From Acidimicrobiales bacterium (GTDB lineage Bacteria; Actinomycetota; Acidimicrobiia; Acidimicrobiales; Aldehydirespiratoraceae), in NCBI GenBank assembly GCA_029246685.1, contig JAQWMR010000001.1, positions 157,246-221,245 of the forward strand: a stretch of 64,000 bases of DNA, read 5' to 3'. Shown piece after piece: positions 49,246-56,754 of the stretch. The position numbers and the translations under genes are program-made. Position 1 is the first letter of the stretch, and every line of letters starts with the position of its first letter. The notes beneath the pieces were generated by a model. It did no database searches, was not told the DNA's origin, and saw only the letters and a list, made by a program, of their open reading frames with translations.

Positions 49246-49497
49246 ATGCTGGTCGGGCTCGGCGAATGGACCACGCTCACCGGCCGCACGTGCGACGCGT
49301 CGACCATCGAGGCGTATCTCGCGGCCGACACGCAGGTCATCGACCTCGTGCGGGTGACGGACGGACACCCGAGCCGCGGCGGCTTCGGGTTCATCGTGCA
49401 GGAGACGTCGACGGATGACATGCAGATCGGCTTCGGGATGGTCGTCGGGCGCAACGCCGATGGGTCGGTCTCGGTGCTCGAGACGTACCACCCCTGA
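49246..49497 (+). CDS. Hypothetical protein, 83 aa
   Basis: A short soluble protein starting at ATG 49246 and containing WTTLTGRTCDASTIEAYLAADTQVIDLVRVTDG, GGFGFIVQETSTDDMQIGFGMVVGRNADGSVSVLETYHP. The even beta-strand pattern suggests a small beta-rich domain. It lies head to head with the AAA fragment, 15 bp away, so its own 5' part may be cut. I do not recognise it. It ends 24 bp before the pgi stop on the other strand. Confidence 0.45.
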   Translation: MLVGLGEWTTLTGRTCDASTIEAYLAADTQVIDLVRVTDGHPSRGGFGFIVQETSTDDMQIGFGMVVGRNADGSVSVLETYHP

Positions 49498-49521
49498 GCC
49501 ACGCCGGCCGGCGGGGCTGCG

Positions 49522-51159
49522 TCAGTCGCGGCCCCGCATGGACCGATACCGGTTGATGAGCGCGTTGGTCGAGGCGTCGTGGGCCAGGTCGGGCGCGGCG
49601 TCGGCGGTGAGCTCCGGCACGATCGCTGTCGCTAGGACCTTGCCGAGTTCGACGCCCCACTGGTCGAACGAGTTCACGCCCCACACCACACCTTGCGTCA
49701 GGACCTGGTGCTCATAGAGCGCGATGAGCTGACCGAGCACCGACGGTGTGAGCGCCGGCGCCATGATCATCGTGGACGGACGGTTGCCCGGGAAGGTGCG
49801 GTGGGCCACGAGAGCCGGGTTCGACTCGGTGGCCGCGACCTCGGCTGCCGTCTTGCCGAAGGCCAGCGCCTCGGCCTGGGCGAAACAGTTCGCGGCGAGC
49901 AGGTCGTGGTGTGCGTCGACCCCCGCGAACTCGTCGTCCGTGTGATCGGGCGCGCCCATGAGGATGAAGTCGGCCGGTACGACGGTGGTGCCCTGATGCA
50001 GGAGCTGGTGAAAGGAGTGCTGCCCGTTCGTGCCGGGCTCGCCCCACACGATCGGCCCGGTCGCGTAGGTGACGGGCTCGCCGTCGGCGCGAACCTGCTT
50101 GCCGTTGCTCTCCATGTCGAGCTGTTGGAGGTACGCCGGGAAGCGGTGGAGGTAGCGCGAGTAGGGGAGCACGGCGCGGGTTGGGAGATCGCAGAACGTC
50201 CGATACCAGACTTCGATCAGACCGAGCAGCGCGGGCACGTTGCGATCGAGGGGTGCTGTCGCGAAGTGATCGTCGACGGCGCGGAAGCCGGCGAGGAAGT
50301 CGGCGAACCCTTCGGCCCCGATCGCGAGCATGAGCGACAGCCCGATCGCCGAGTCGACCGAGTAGCGACCGCCGACCCAATCCCAGAAGCCGAACATGTT
50401 CGCCGTGTCGATCCCGAACGACCGCACCTCGGCGTCGTTGGTGGAGACGGCCACGAAGTGGTTTGCGACCGCCTCGTCGCCGAGTGCCCCAGTGAGCCAC
50501 CCGCGCGCGGTGCGAGCGTTGGTCAGGGTCTCCTGCGTCGTGAACGTCTTCGACGAGATCACGAACATCGTCGTGGCCGGATCGAGCTCGAGCAGCGCCG
50601 CGGCGATGTCGCTTCCGTCCACGTTGCTGACGAAGCGGCAGCGCAGCCGCTCGTGGCGATACGCGGCGAGCGCCTCGTACGCCATCACCGGACCGAGGTC
50701 CGACCCGCCGATGCCGATGTTGACGACCGTCTCGATCGGCCGGCCGGTGTGCCCGAGCCAGTCGCCATCGCGAACCCGGTCGGTTAACGCGGTCATGCGG
50801 CGGAGAACGTCGTGGACGTCGGTCACCACGTTCTCGCCGTCCACCTCGACCACTCGGTCCTCGGTGGCGCGCAGCGCAGTGTGGAGAACGGCTCGGTCCT
50901 CGGTGGTGTTGATTCGATCACCGCGCAGCATCGCTTCCACTCGCTCGGGCAGACCGGCCCGTTCAGCGAGTGCGACGAGGGCGGCGAGGACGTCAGAGGT
51001 CACGCGATGCTTCGACATGTCGACGACGAGGTCGCCGACCTGGAGCGTCATCGCGTCGGTCCGGCCAGCGTCCGCGAACAGGTCGCGGAGGACGAGTCCG
51101 TTGAATCCGACGGCGAGCGCCGCGACGGATTGCCACTCCTCGGTCGTTGTGATGTCCAC
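49522..51159 (-). CDS. pgi: Glucose-6-phosphate isomerase
   Basis: Pgi interconverts glucose-6-phosphate and fructose-6-phosphate in glycolysis and gluconeogenesis. The 545 residues match the long bacterial form: [75 protein letters not shown], the [11 protein letters not shown] signature with catalytic Glu, [15 protein letters not shown] with the catalytic His and the final [13 protein letters not shown] with Lys. ATG 51159 gives the full N-terminus. It is a single gene with no close partner on its strand. Confidence 0.96.
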   Translation of the reverse strand: MDITTTEEWQSVAALAVGFNGLVLRDLFADAGRTDAMTLQVGDLVVDMSKHRVTSDVLAALVALAERAGLPERVEAMLRGDRINTTEDRAVLHTALRATEDRVVEVDGENVVTDVHDVLRRMTALTDRVRDGDWLGHTGRPIETVVNIGIGGSDLGPVMAYEALAAYRHERLRCRFVSNVDGSDIAAALLELDPATTMFVISSKTFTTQETLTNARTARGWLTGALGDEAVANHFVAVSTNDAEVRSFGIDTANMFGFWDWVGGRYSVDSAIGLSLMLAIGAEGFADFLAGFRAVDDHFATAPLDRNVPALLGLIEVWYRTFCDLPTRAVLPYSRYLHRFPAYLQQLDMESNGKQVRADGEPVTYATGPIVWGEPGTNGQHSFHQLLHQGTTVVPADFILMGAPDHTDDEFAGVDAHHDLLAANCFAQAEALAFGKTAAEVAATESNPALVAHRTFPGNRPSTMIMAPALTPSVLGQLIALYEHQVLTQGVVWGVNSFDQWGVELGKVLATAIVPELTADAAPDLAHDASTNALINRYRSMRGRD

Positions 51160-51331
51160 TGAGTCCTCTCGGATCGCGTCGCCGTCGACAGTCTCGCGGC
51201 TGTGAGCGGGCTGTCGGTGCCACCAACCGCACGCTCACTGGTCCGATCGATCCGTGTGGCGGCAGACCTTGAGCCGCATGGCTCATGGAGCGCGACCCCG
51301 CGACCTCCGTAGTCTCGGTAGCGGACGACTC

Positions 51332-52104
51332 ATGGCCAAACTCAGCGCACGAATCCTCATCCTCGCACTGGCTGTTGGTGTTGCCGCGGGCGTGAACATC
51401 ACTCGTCGTGGGAAGACCAGGAACCGGCCACCCATGTCGGCACCGCCGGCGTGGAACTGGGTGACGACACTGCTCGCATCGTCGAGCAGGTGACCTACCG
51501 CCAGGACGTCGATCGGGTCGGCGATGTCATCATCACGACCGGTGAGCCCCGCGACGAGATCGACGGCGATCTGGCTGCGGTGTCGGAGATCGTCGACGCC
51601 ACGTGGCCCACCTCGCAGCGCCACGAACTAGCGCAGCTGTCCGCCGTGCGCGAAGAATCTCGCGGGCTCGTCGGGGTCGTCCACCCGCCGGCCACTGGTG
51701 GTTGGATCCTCAGCCTCGACCTGGCGGACATCGACGACCGGGCGCTCATCGAGGAGACGATCGTCCACGAGCTGTCGCACGTCGTCACGCTCGACAACGG
51801 CGTCTTCACCTTCGGTGAAGTCGAAGGATGCTCCGGCGTCCAGATCTCGCTCGGATGCGCCGAGGCCGACTCGCTCCTCGCGAGGTTCGCTGACCGTTTC
51901 TGGCCGTGCGACCTCGGATCCGCCTTCGCCGATGACTACGTGAACGACTACGCGTCCACCGCCGCCCACGAGGACCTCGCTGAGACGTTCACCGCGTGGG
52001 TGCTCGGCAGGCCGATCGAGGGCGAGGTCATCGAAGCCAAGATCGAGATGCTGTCGGCCGACGCCGAGATGGCCGAACTGGCCGACGCCCTCCTCCTCGC
52101 CTAG
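51332..52104 (+). pseudogene. Frameshifted secreted HExxH metallopeptidase
   Basis: ATG 51332 opens a clear signal peptide (MAKLSARILILALAVGVAAG), but that frame ends at 51493. The frame one base back reads EHHSSWEDQEPATHVGTAGVELGDDTARIVEQVTYRQD across the same stretch and continues to 52104 with VGVVHPPATGGWILSLDL, TIVHELSHVVTLDNG (zinc His-Glu-x2-His), several Cys (EVEGCSG, SLGCAEAD, FWPCD) and AAHEDLAETFTAWVLG with a likely third ligand. A one-base loss near 51385-51395 explains both. Alternatively the GTG at 51451 starts a shorter, non-exported form. The Cys count favours export. Confidence 0.65.
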
Positions 52105-52122
52105 ATCCGCCCAACGAACGTC

Positions 52123-52186
52123 CGTTCCAGTGGAACGAGTGGGGTGTCCGCGTGACACTCCTCGTTCACCAGAACGAATGGGGTGT
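52123..52186. repeat. Alternating copies of GAACGARTGGGGTGT-like motif
   Basis: CGTTCC-AGT-GGAACG (52123-52137) is a perfect inverted repeat. It runs into GAACGAGTGGGGTGT (52133-52147), then a reverse-oriented CACTCCTCGTTC (52156-52167), then GAACGAATGGGGTGT (52172-52186). The stretch separates two convergent genes and can fold into a strong hairpin, so it may serve as bidirectional terminator and may be a dispersed palindromic repeat. Confidence 0.55.
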
Positions 52187-52194
52187 GGGGACGA

Positions 52195-53016
52195 CTAGGC
52201 GTCGGCGAGGTGTTCGCGGGCCTTTTCGAGGAGCTCGTGGATCTCGGCGACGGTGAGGCCCTCGATCGAGACGCCCTCTTCCTCGACCACCTGGACGAAC
52301 TCTTCGAGGACGTGGAGTTCCTCGAAGATGATGTCGGCGTCGATGAGGTCCCCACCGAACTGCGAGCGTTCGTGGAAGACGACCGCCGCGAGTTCCTCGG
52401 CGCTCAGTGATGCACCGAAGCCGGCCATCGGGGCGCCGAAGGAGCCGACGGTGCGGGCGCCACTGGCGCGATCCGGATCGCCGTACACGGCGGTTCCTTC
52501 GAGGCTGCCGGTGGCTGTCGTGCCGTTGGCGACCCAACCGATGTGGCCGGCGAGGCCGTCGTAGCCGGTGCTGGTGATGCCGACCGGGAAGGTGCGCAGC
52601 ACCTCGCCGTCGTTGAGCTGGCGTCCGGATCCACCGCCGCCACCACCACCGTGGCAGCCGGCGCAGGTGCTGTAGACCTCCGCACCCTCGAACGCGAGGC
52701 CGCCGGTGGCCGGCGGGTTCTCGAGGTAGCCGACGTAGTAGATCGCCCAGATGGGCAGGAAGAGCAGAACGGGCATCACCCAGTAGGGGATGGTCTTGCG
52801 GGCCTTGCCGGCGGCGACGTAGGGCGCGTCGGGAACCGGCTCGGGCTCGGGCTCCGGCTCGGCCGGGACGGCAGCTGCCGCGGGGACCGGTGCGGTTGAG
52901 GCGGGTGCCGCCCCGGCGGCCGGGGCGTCGTCGGACGCGGCGTCGCTGCCTTCGCCGGTCAGGCGGGCTCGGGCTTCTGCGGCCTTCTTGAGAAGGTGCT
53001 CGGGAACTTCGGTCAC
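52195..53016 (-). CDS. Membrane-anchored monoheme cytochrome c
   Basis: A 273-residue cytochrome c. The N-terminus has MTEVPEHLLKKAAEARARL, a motif shared with the cytochrome b C-terminal subunit at 55048. An Ala/Pro/Glu linker and one membrane helix (about residues 77-96) lead to the heme motif STCAGCHGGGG (Cys118, Cys121, His122), a Gly-rich loop, and a later GAPMAGFG that offers the Met ligand. The tail is acidic (FHERSQFGGDLIDADIIFEELHVLEEFVQVVEEEG). It is divergent from the b6-type operon, so it probably belongs to the same electron chain as the carrier or subunit. GTG 53016. Confidence 0.88.
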   Translation of the reverse strand: MTEVPEHLLKKAAEARARLTGEGSDAASDDAPAAGAAPASTAPVPAAAAVPAEPEPEPEPVPDAPYVAAGKARKTIPYWVMPVLLFLPIWAIYYVGYLENPPATGGLAFEGAEVYSTCAGCHGGGGGGGSGRQLNDGEVLRTFPVGITSTGYDGLAGHIGWVANGTTATGSLEGTAVYGDPDRASGARTVGSFGAPMAGFGASLSAEELAAVVFHERSQFGGDLIDADIIFEELHVLEEFVQVVEEEGVSIEGLTVAEIHELLEKAREHLADA

Positions 53017-53332
53017 CGTCGTCTCCGGTGCGGGGTCAAGAACATGTGTTGAAGGGGACTACATCTGCACAATCTGAACGTACGCAGACCGGGGGAAGGA
53101 TAGAGGCAGTGTCGCACGTCCGAACAACTCGGAGACGGACTTGTTGCCACGATCGGAACCTGTCGCGAAATCCCTCACGCCGGATTGGGTTCGCGTCGGT
53201 TTTCCCGTGGTAAAACTTCGCCCAACCCGAGTAGCCCGCTACCCCGGGTCTACACTTGTGCATGGTTTCACGAAGTCGTGATTCCGTGGTGTTCAACTGT
53301 TACGAATACCCAGTTCTCCTCCAGGAGTCCCC
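53017..53332. other. Divergent intergenic control region
   Basis: 316 bp between the start of the cytochrome c gene (minus) and the start of the b6-type operon (plus). It holds the candidate Rex site at 53256-53273, a GTTTT...AAAAC pair near 53198-53215 that could mark a promoter, and a GGAG site 6-9 bases before the GTG at 53333. An 86-codon minus-strand frame in it shows no coding character. Both transcripts probably start here. Confidence 0.5.
53256..53273. promoter_or_regulatory. Candidate Rex operator before the b6-type operon
   Basis: TTGTGC-atggtt-TCACGA has the same 6-6-6 spacing and 11 of 12 half-site bases as the operator before rex in this window. It is less symmetric than the consensus. 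Located 60 bp before the first gene of the respiratory operon and about 240 bp from the divergent cytochrome c start, it could control both. Confidence 0.45.
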
Positions 53333-53785
53333 GTGGTTGCCTTCACGCTGTCTTCGATCATCATGTTCGCTCTCACCGGTGGCATCGTCGCGTACTCGAA
53401 GCGTCGCCCGGTCGGGCAACCGCACACCTGGGGCGAGGCGATGCTCGGCGCATTCGTCGTCTTCTTCCTTCTCTTCTGGGCCTACGGCGTGGTTCCCCAC
53501 CAGTGGCTGGTCTGGGCCGAGAACGAGCTCAACTGGCGCTCCGACAAGTTCTTCCACGGTCCCGGCGGAATTCTGAAGCCGCAGACCGAGGGTGGTTGGA
53601 ACCCGCTCACGATCAACTACCTCCACATCGAGCACATCATCGCCGTCGTCATCTACGGCATCGTCCTCGGTGGCAACATCGCGCTCTGGTCGATCTGGCA
53701 GGGGCGCGGCAAGGGTCAGGACGACTCCACCCCGGCCCGCTCGAGCTTTGGCCGTCCGCTCGTCAAGGAGGGTTCGGCGTCATGA
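53333..53785 (+). CDS. Membrane protein of the b6-type operon, 150 aa, unknown
   Basis: First gene of the respiratory operon. The protein has three predicted helices (about residues 3-22, 36-56 and 98-122). The outer or inner loop between the second and third contains ENELNWRSDKFFHGPGGILKPQTEGGWNPLTINYLHIEHI, rich in His, Trp and Tyr. The His in HGPG and HIEHI could be cofactor ligands, but no known heme pattern is present. GTG 53333 follows GGAG. Its stop overlaps the ferredoxin start (ATGA), so it is probably an integral subunit that anchors the ferredoxin. I know no family name for it. Confidence 0.75.
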   Translation: MVAFTLSSIIMFALTGGIVAYSKRRPVGQPHTWGEAMLGAFVVFFLLFWAYGVVPHQWLVWAENELNWRSDKFFHGPGGILKPQTEGGWNPLTINYLHIEHIIAVVIYGIVLGGNIALWSIWQGRGKGQDDSTPARSSFGRPLVKEGSAS

Positions 53786-54198
53786 CCAAGACCGATGCCA
53801 ATCCTCCGATGCCGGAGTTCCGCGACGACTACGTGCTGCAGGAAGTCGACGCCGCATGGCTCAGCCAGGCGGTCAAGCCGAAGCAGTTCATCCACATCGA
53901 TCAGTCCGAGTGCATCATGTGCGAAGGCTGCGTCGACATCTGCCCCTGGAAGTGCATCTTCATGGTGCGTCCCGATGCCATCGACGAAGCGATCGGCACC
54001 GAGCAGCCCGGGCTCGACCCCAACGACCACGTGATCTTCACGATCGACGACGATGTGTGCACTCGCTGCGCCCTCTGCGTCGACCGGTGCCCGACTGGAG
54101 TGATCATCCTCGGCAAGATCGGCGACCCCGCCGCGGCCGGCGATTCGCACCAGCGCACGAACTCCCACGGCTACGGATACGGAATGCGCCTCGGCTGA
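53782..54198 (+). CDS. 2x[4Fe-4S] ferredoxin-type subunit
   Basis: A 138-residue ferredoxin. Two classic cluster motifs are present: Cys44-x2-Cys47-x2-Cys50-x3-Cys54-Pro and Cys93-x2-Cys96-x2-Cys99-x3-Cys103-Pro. They are separated by an insert of about 38 residues (MVRPDAIDEAIGTEQPGLDP), longer than in small ferredoxins. An extra Cys58 lies between. No signal peptide, so it faces the cytosol. Its start overlaps the preceding membrane protein gene (ATGA), and cytochrome b follows 33 bp later. Location inside a bc-type operon suggests it delivers or takes electrons at the complex. Confidence 0.92.
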   Translation: MTKTDANPPMPEFRDDYVLQEVDAAWLSQAVKPKQFIHIDQSECIMCEGCVDICPWKCIFMVRPDAIDEAIGTEQPGLDPNDHVIFTIDDDVCTRCALCVDRCPTGVIILGKIGDPAAAGDSHQRTNSHGYGYGMRLG

Positions 54199-54231
54199 CG
54201 CCGCGGCGACCACAGGACAAAGAGAACGCTC

Positions 54232-55032
54232 ATGGCAACCGATACCGACGACGACGAGATCCAAAAGCCGCTTCCACAGCGGATGCAGGACTCCATGTCG
54301 CAGCTGGGTGACGACATCGTCTCCAGCCAGGCGTGGAACTCGATCTTCCGCCCCGGCTCGATCTTCCGGAAGGGCTACACCGATAGCCCTCGTAACCGGT
54401 CCTACGTCATCATGAACTCGGTGATGTACCACCTTCACCCGGTGAAGGTGAAGCGTCACGCGGTCAAGGTCTCCTACACCCTCTGCCTCGGCGGGCTCAG
54501 CTTCTTCCTCTTCATCCTGCTGACGGTCACCGGCATCTTCTTGATGTTCTTCTACCGCCCCACCGCCGCCGCGGCGTGGGACGACATCTACACGCTGCAG
54601 AACTCCGTCACCTTCGGCCTACTGGTCCGAAACATGCACAGATGGGGTGCGCACCTCATGGTGCTCACCGTGTTCCTCCACATGGCGCGCGTCTTCTACC
54701 ACGGTGCCTACAAGCCGCCGCGTGAGTTCAACTGGGTGATCGGCGTCATCCTCTTGACCCTCACACTTCTGCTCTCGTTCACCGGTTACCTCCTGCCCTG
54801 GGACCAGCTGGCCCTCTGGGCGGTGACCGTGGGAACGAACATGATGGGGTACACCCCTGTCTTCGGTGATCAGGTGAGATTCGTGCTGCTTGGCGGCGTG
54901 GAAATCGGCACCGACACCCTGTTGAGATGGTACGTACTGCACGTCCTCATGCTTCCGTTCGTGATCGTCATCTTCATGGCGATTCACTTCTGGCGGGTGC
55001 GTAAGGATGGCGGCATCTCGGGTCCGCTGTAG
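54232..55032 (+). CDS. Cytochrome b6-type subunit (N-terminal half of cytochrome b)
   Basis: 266 residues, four helices. Heme-binding His pairs are His136/His150 (RNMHRWGAHLMVLTVFLH) and His237/His252; the second pair has 14 residues between, as in b6, not 13 as in bc1. Cys85 in SYTLCLGGLSFF aligns with Cys35 of cytochrome b6 (YCLGGIT), which binds the extra heme ci, and the protein ends in GGISGPL exactly like b6. Further b6-like blocks are FYRPTAAAAWDDI, KPPREFNWVIGV and TGYLLPWDQLALWAV. It accepts electrons from menaquinol at the membrane. An N-terminal cytosolic extension of about 60 residues is extra. Confidence 0.94.
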   Translation: MATDTDDDEIQKPLPQRMQDSMSQLGDDIVSSQAWNSIFRPGSIFRKGYTDSPRNRSYVIMNSVMYHLHPVKVKRHAVKVSYTLCLGGLSFFLFILLTVTGIFLMFFYRPTAAAAWDDIYTLQNSVTFGLLVRNMHRWGAHLMVLTVFLHMARVFYHGAYKPPREFNWVIGVILLTLTLLLSFTGYLLPWDQLALWAVTVGTNMMGYTPVFGDQVRFVLLGGVEIGTDTLLRWYVLHVLMLPFVIVIFMAIHFWRVRKDGGISGPL

Positions 55033-55047
55033 GCCGGGGGAAGAACG

Positions 55048-55812
55048 ATGACTGAAGTTCCAGAGCATCTCCGAAAGCGAGCCGAAGAGGCCCGGGCCAA
55101 GGCCGCCGCGGCCAAGGGCGAGGAAGACGCGGCCGCCGGTGCTCCCGCGGAATCCGCCGTAGGCGGCGACGACGCCGCGTCGAAGATCCCGGCCCACCTT
55201 CTCGAGCGCTCCAAGGCCGCCAAGGCCAAGGCCGACGGCGGAGCGGTCGCCACGCAGTCTCCGCCGGCTGCTGCCCCTGCCACCGCAGGTGCCGCCCCGC
55301 TCCCCACCGGCCCCGGTGGTCACACCCAGCGTCTGCTCACCGTCGTGAAGTCCGGGTCCATCCAGGACGTCAAGGCGATGCCGCAGGACAAGGTCCACGT
55401 CTGGCCGCACCTGCTCGTCATCGAGTTTGCGGCTGCGCTCTTCATCACGGCCTTCACCACGATCTTCTCGATCTTCGTCAACGCCCCGCTGCTCGAGCTC
55501 GCGAACTTCAATGAGACACCGAACCCCTCGAAGGCACCGTGGTACTTCCTCGGCCTGCAGGAACTGCTCACGATGTTCCACCCGATGGTTGCGGGCGTGA
55601 CCATCCCGGGCATCGGCATCTTCCTGCTGATTCTCGCTCCGTATATCGACAAGAACCCGTCCAACAAACCGGAGGACCGCAAGTTCGCGGTCTCCCTGAT
55701 GACCATTCACCTCATGTTCTGGGCTGTGCTGGTCATGATTGGTTCGTTCTTCCGTGGTCCCGGCTTCAACTTCGTCTTCCCGTGGGAAGCCGGACTGTTC
55801 TTCGAGCTCTAG
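55048..55812 (+). CDS. Cytochrome b C-terminal subunit (subunit IV-like)
   Basis: 254 residues. The first ~100 are a soluble Ala/Lys-rich part with two copies of a motif: VPEHLRKRAEEARAKA at the start and IPAHLLERSKAAKAKA near residues 48-62. Then three helices follow: about residues 118-143, 183-202 and 217-234. The quinol site segment is NPSKAPWYFLGLQELL; the PEWY Glu of bc complexes is replaced, reading APWY at 163-166. ATG 55048 starts 15 bp after the b6-like gene. Together they form the split cytochrome b. The final part GPGFNFVFPWEAGLF is typical for this branch. Confidence 0.9.
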   Translation: MTEVPEHLRKRAEEARAKAAAAKGEEDAAAGAPAESAVGGDDAASKIPAHLLERSKAAKAKADGGAVATQSPPAAAPATAGAAPLPTGPGGHTQRLLTVVKSGSIQDVKAMPQDKVHVWPHLLVIEFAAALFITAFTTIFSIFVNAPLLELANFNETPNPSKAPWYFLGLQELLTMFHPMVAGVTIPGIGIFLLILAPYIDKNPSNKPEDRKFAVSLMTIHLMFWAVLVMIGSFFRGPGFNFVFPWEAGLFFEL

Positions 55813-55824
55813 GAGGCAACTGAG

Positions 55825-56703
55825 ATGGTCATCACTGTCATCGTCATCCTGGTTCTGCTGGCCGTCATCGCCGTCAGCGCCACCCTCCGCTCTCGTCAAA
55901 GCGACGCTGCCGTCGGCATGCTGTCGCGCGAGACGAAGAGCCGCGACGCCGCGAACGTCGCGCTCGGCGACGAAGCCGAGCTGACCGGCAAGCAGGTCGA
56001 GAAGGCGGCCCTCGTCGAACGGGCCGCCGCCAAGCAGGAACTCGTGCTTGCGGCCAAGGGCCCACCGCCGGCTCCCTACGTCCCGCCGGACCCGGAGATG
56101 ATCGGCGTCACACGACGTCAGTTCTTCAATCGCTCGATCGTCTTGATGTTCGCCCTTGGCCTGTCCGGCTTCGGTGCCGCCTGCATCGCCTTCCTTTGGC
56201 CGCAGCTCGGTGGCGGCTTCGGCTCGGCCATCAAGGTCGGCCTCGTGAGCGATCTCCTCGGCCAGATCCGCAGCAGCAACGGCTTCCTCTACAAGGCCGA
56301 AGGCCGCATGTGGCTCACCGAGTACCCCAACGGCGCAGTCGAGAAGGCCAACGCCGTCTACTCGGGCGCAGAGCTGTCAGGCATGACCGCCGGTGTCCAG
56401 CTCGGTCTGGACGGCGGAATCATCGCCCTCTACCAGAAGTGCCCGCACCTGGGCTGTCGAGTCCCGAGCTGCAACACCTCACAGTGGTTCGAGTGCCCGT
56501 GCCACGGCTCGCAGTACAACCAGGTCGGCGAGAAGCGCGGTGGCCCCGCCCCTCGTGGCATGGACCGCTTCGCCATGACCATCGGCGGCGACGGCTCCCT
56601 CACCGTCGACACCGGCAACATCATCCAGGGTCCCGCAATCGGGACCAACACCACCGGTCAGGAAGCCGAAGGGCCCAACTGCATCGGTCAGGCGTCCCAC
56701 TAG
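55825..56703 (+). CDS. Rieske [2Fe-2S] iron-sulfur subunit
   Basis: 292 residues. Besides an N-terminal helix (about 2-20) and a long charged linker, a second helix lies near 103-127, preceded by TRRQFFNRS, which resembles a twin-arginine export motif. The cluster domain has Cys206-Pro-His208-Leu-Gly-Cys211 and Cys224-Pro-Cys226-His227-Gly-Ser, the standard ligands and disulfide. An extra pair of Cys (216 and 286) may form a second bond. The protein takes electrons from the quinol at the split cytochrome b and passes them to cytochrome c. ATG 55825, 12 bp after the previous stop. Confidence 0.94.
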   Translation: MVITVIVILVLLAVIAVSATLRSRQSDAAVGMLSRETKSRDAANVALGDEAELTGKQVEKAALVERAAAKQELVLAAKGPPPAPYVPPDPEMIGVTRRQFFNRSIVLMFALGLSGFGAACIAFLWPQLGGGFGSAIKVGLVSDLLGQIRSSNGFLYKAEGRMWLTEYPNGAVEKANAVYSGAELSGMTAGVQLGLDGGIIALYQKCPHLGCRVPSCNTSQWFECPCHGSQYNQVGEKRGGPAPRGMDRFAMTIGGDGSLTVDTGNIIQGPAIGTNTTGQEAEGPNCIGQASH

Positions 56704-56754
56704 TAACCTCCCTTCGTTCCCGTCCAGACAGTCTCGAGAACCTTTCCAACGCGC

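Noticed and set aside
53036..53296. 86-codon minus-strand frame in the divergent control region
   Set aside because: Overlaps the probable operator, has no ribosome-binding site or recognisable domain, and has irregular composition.
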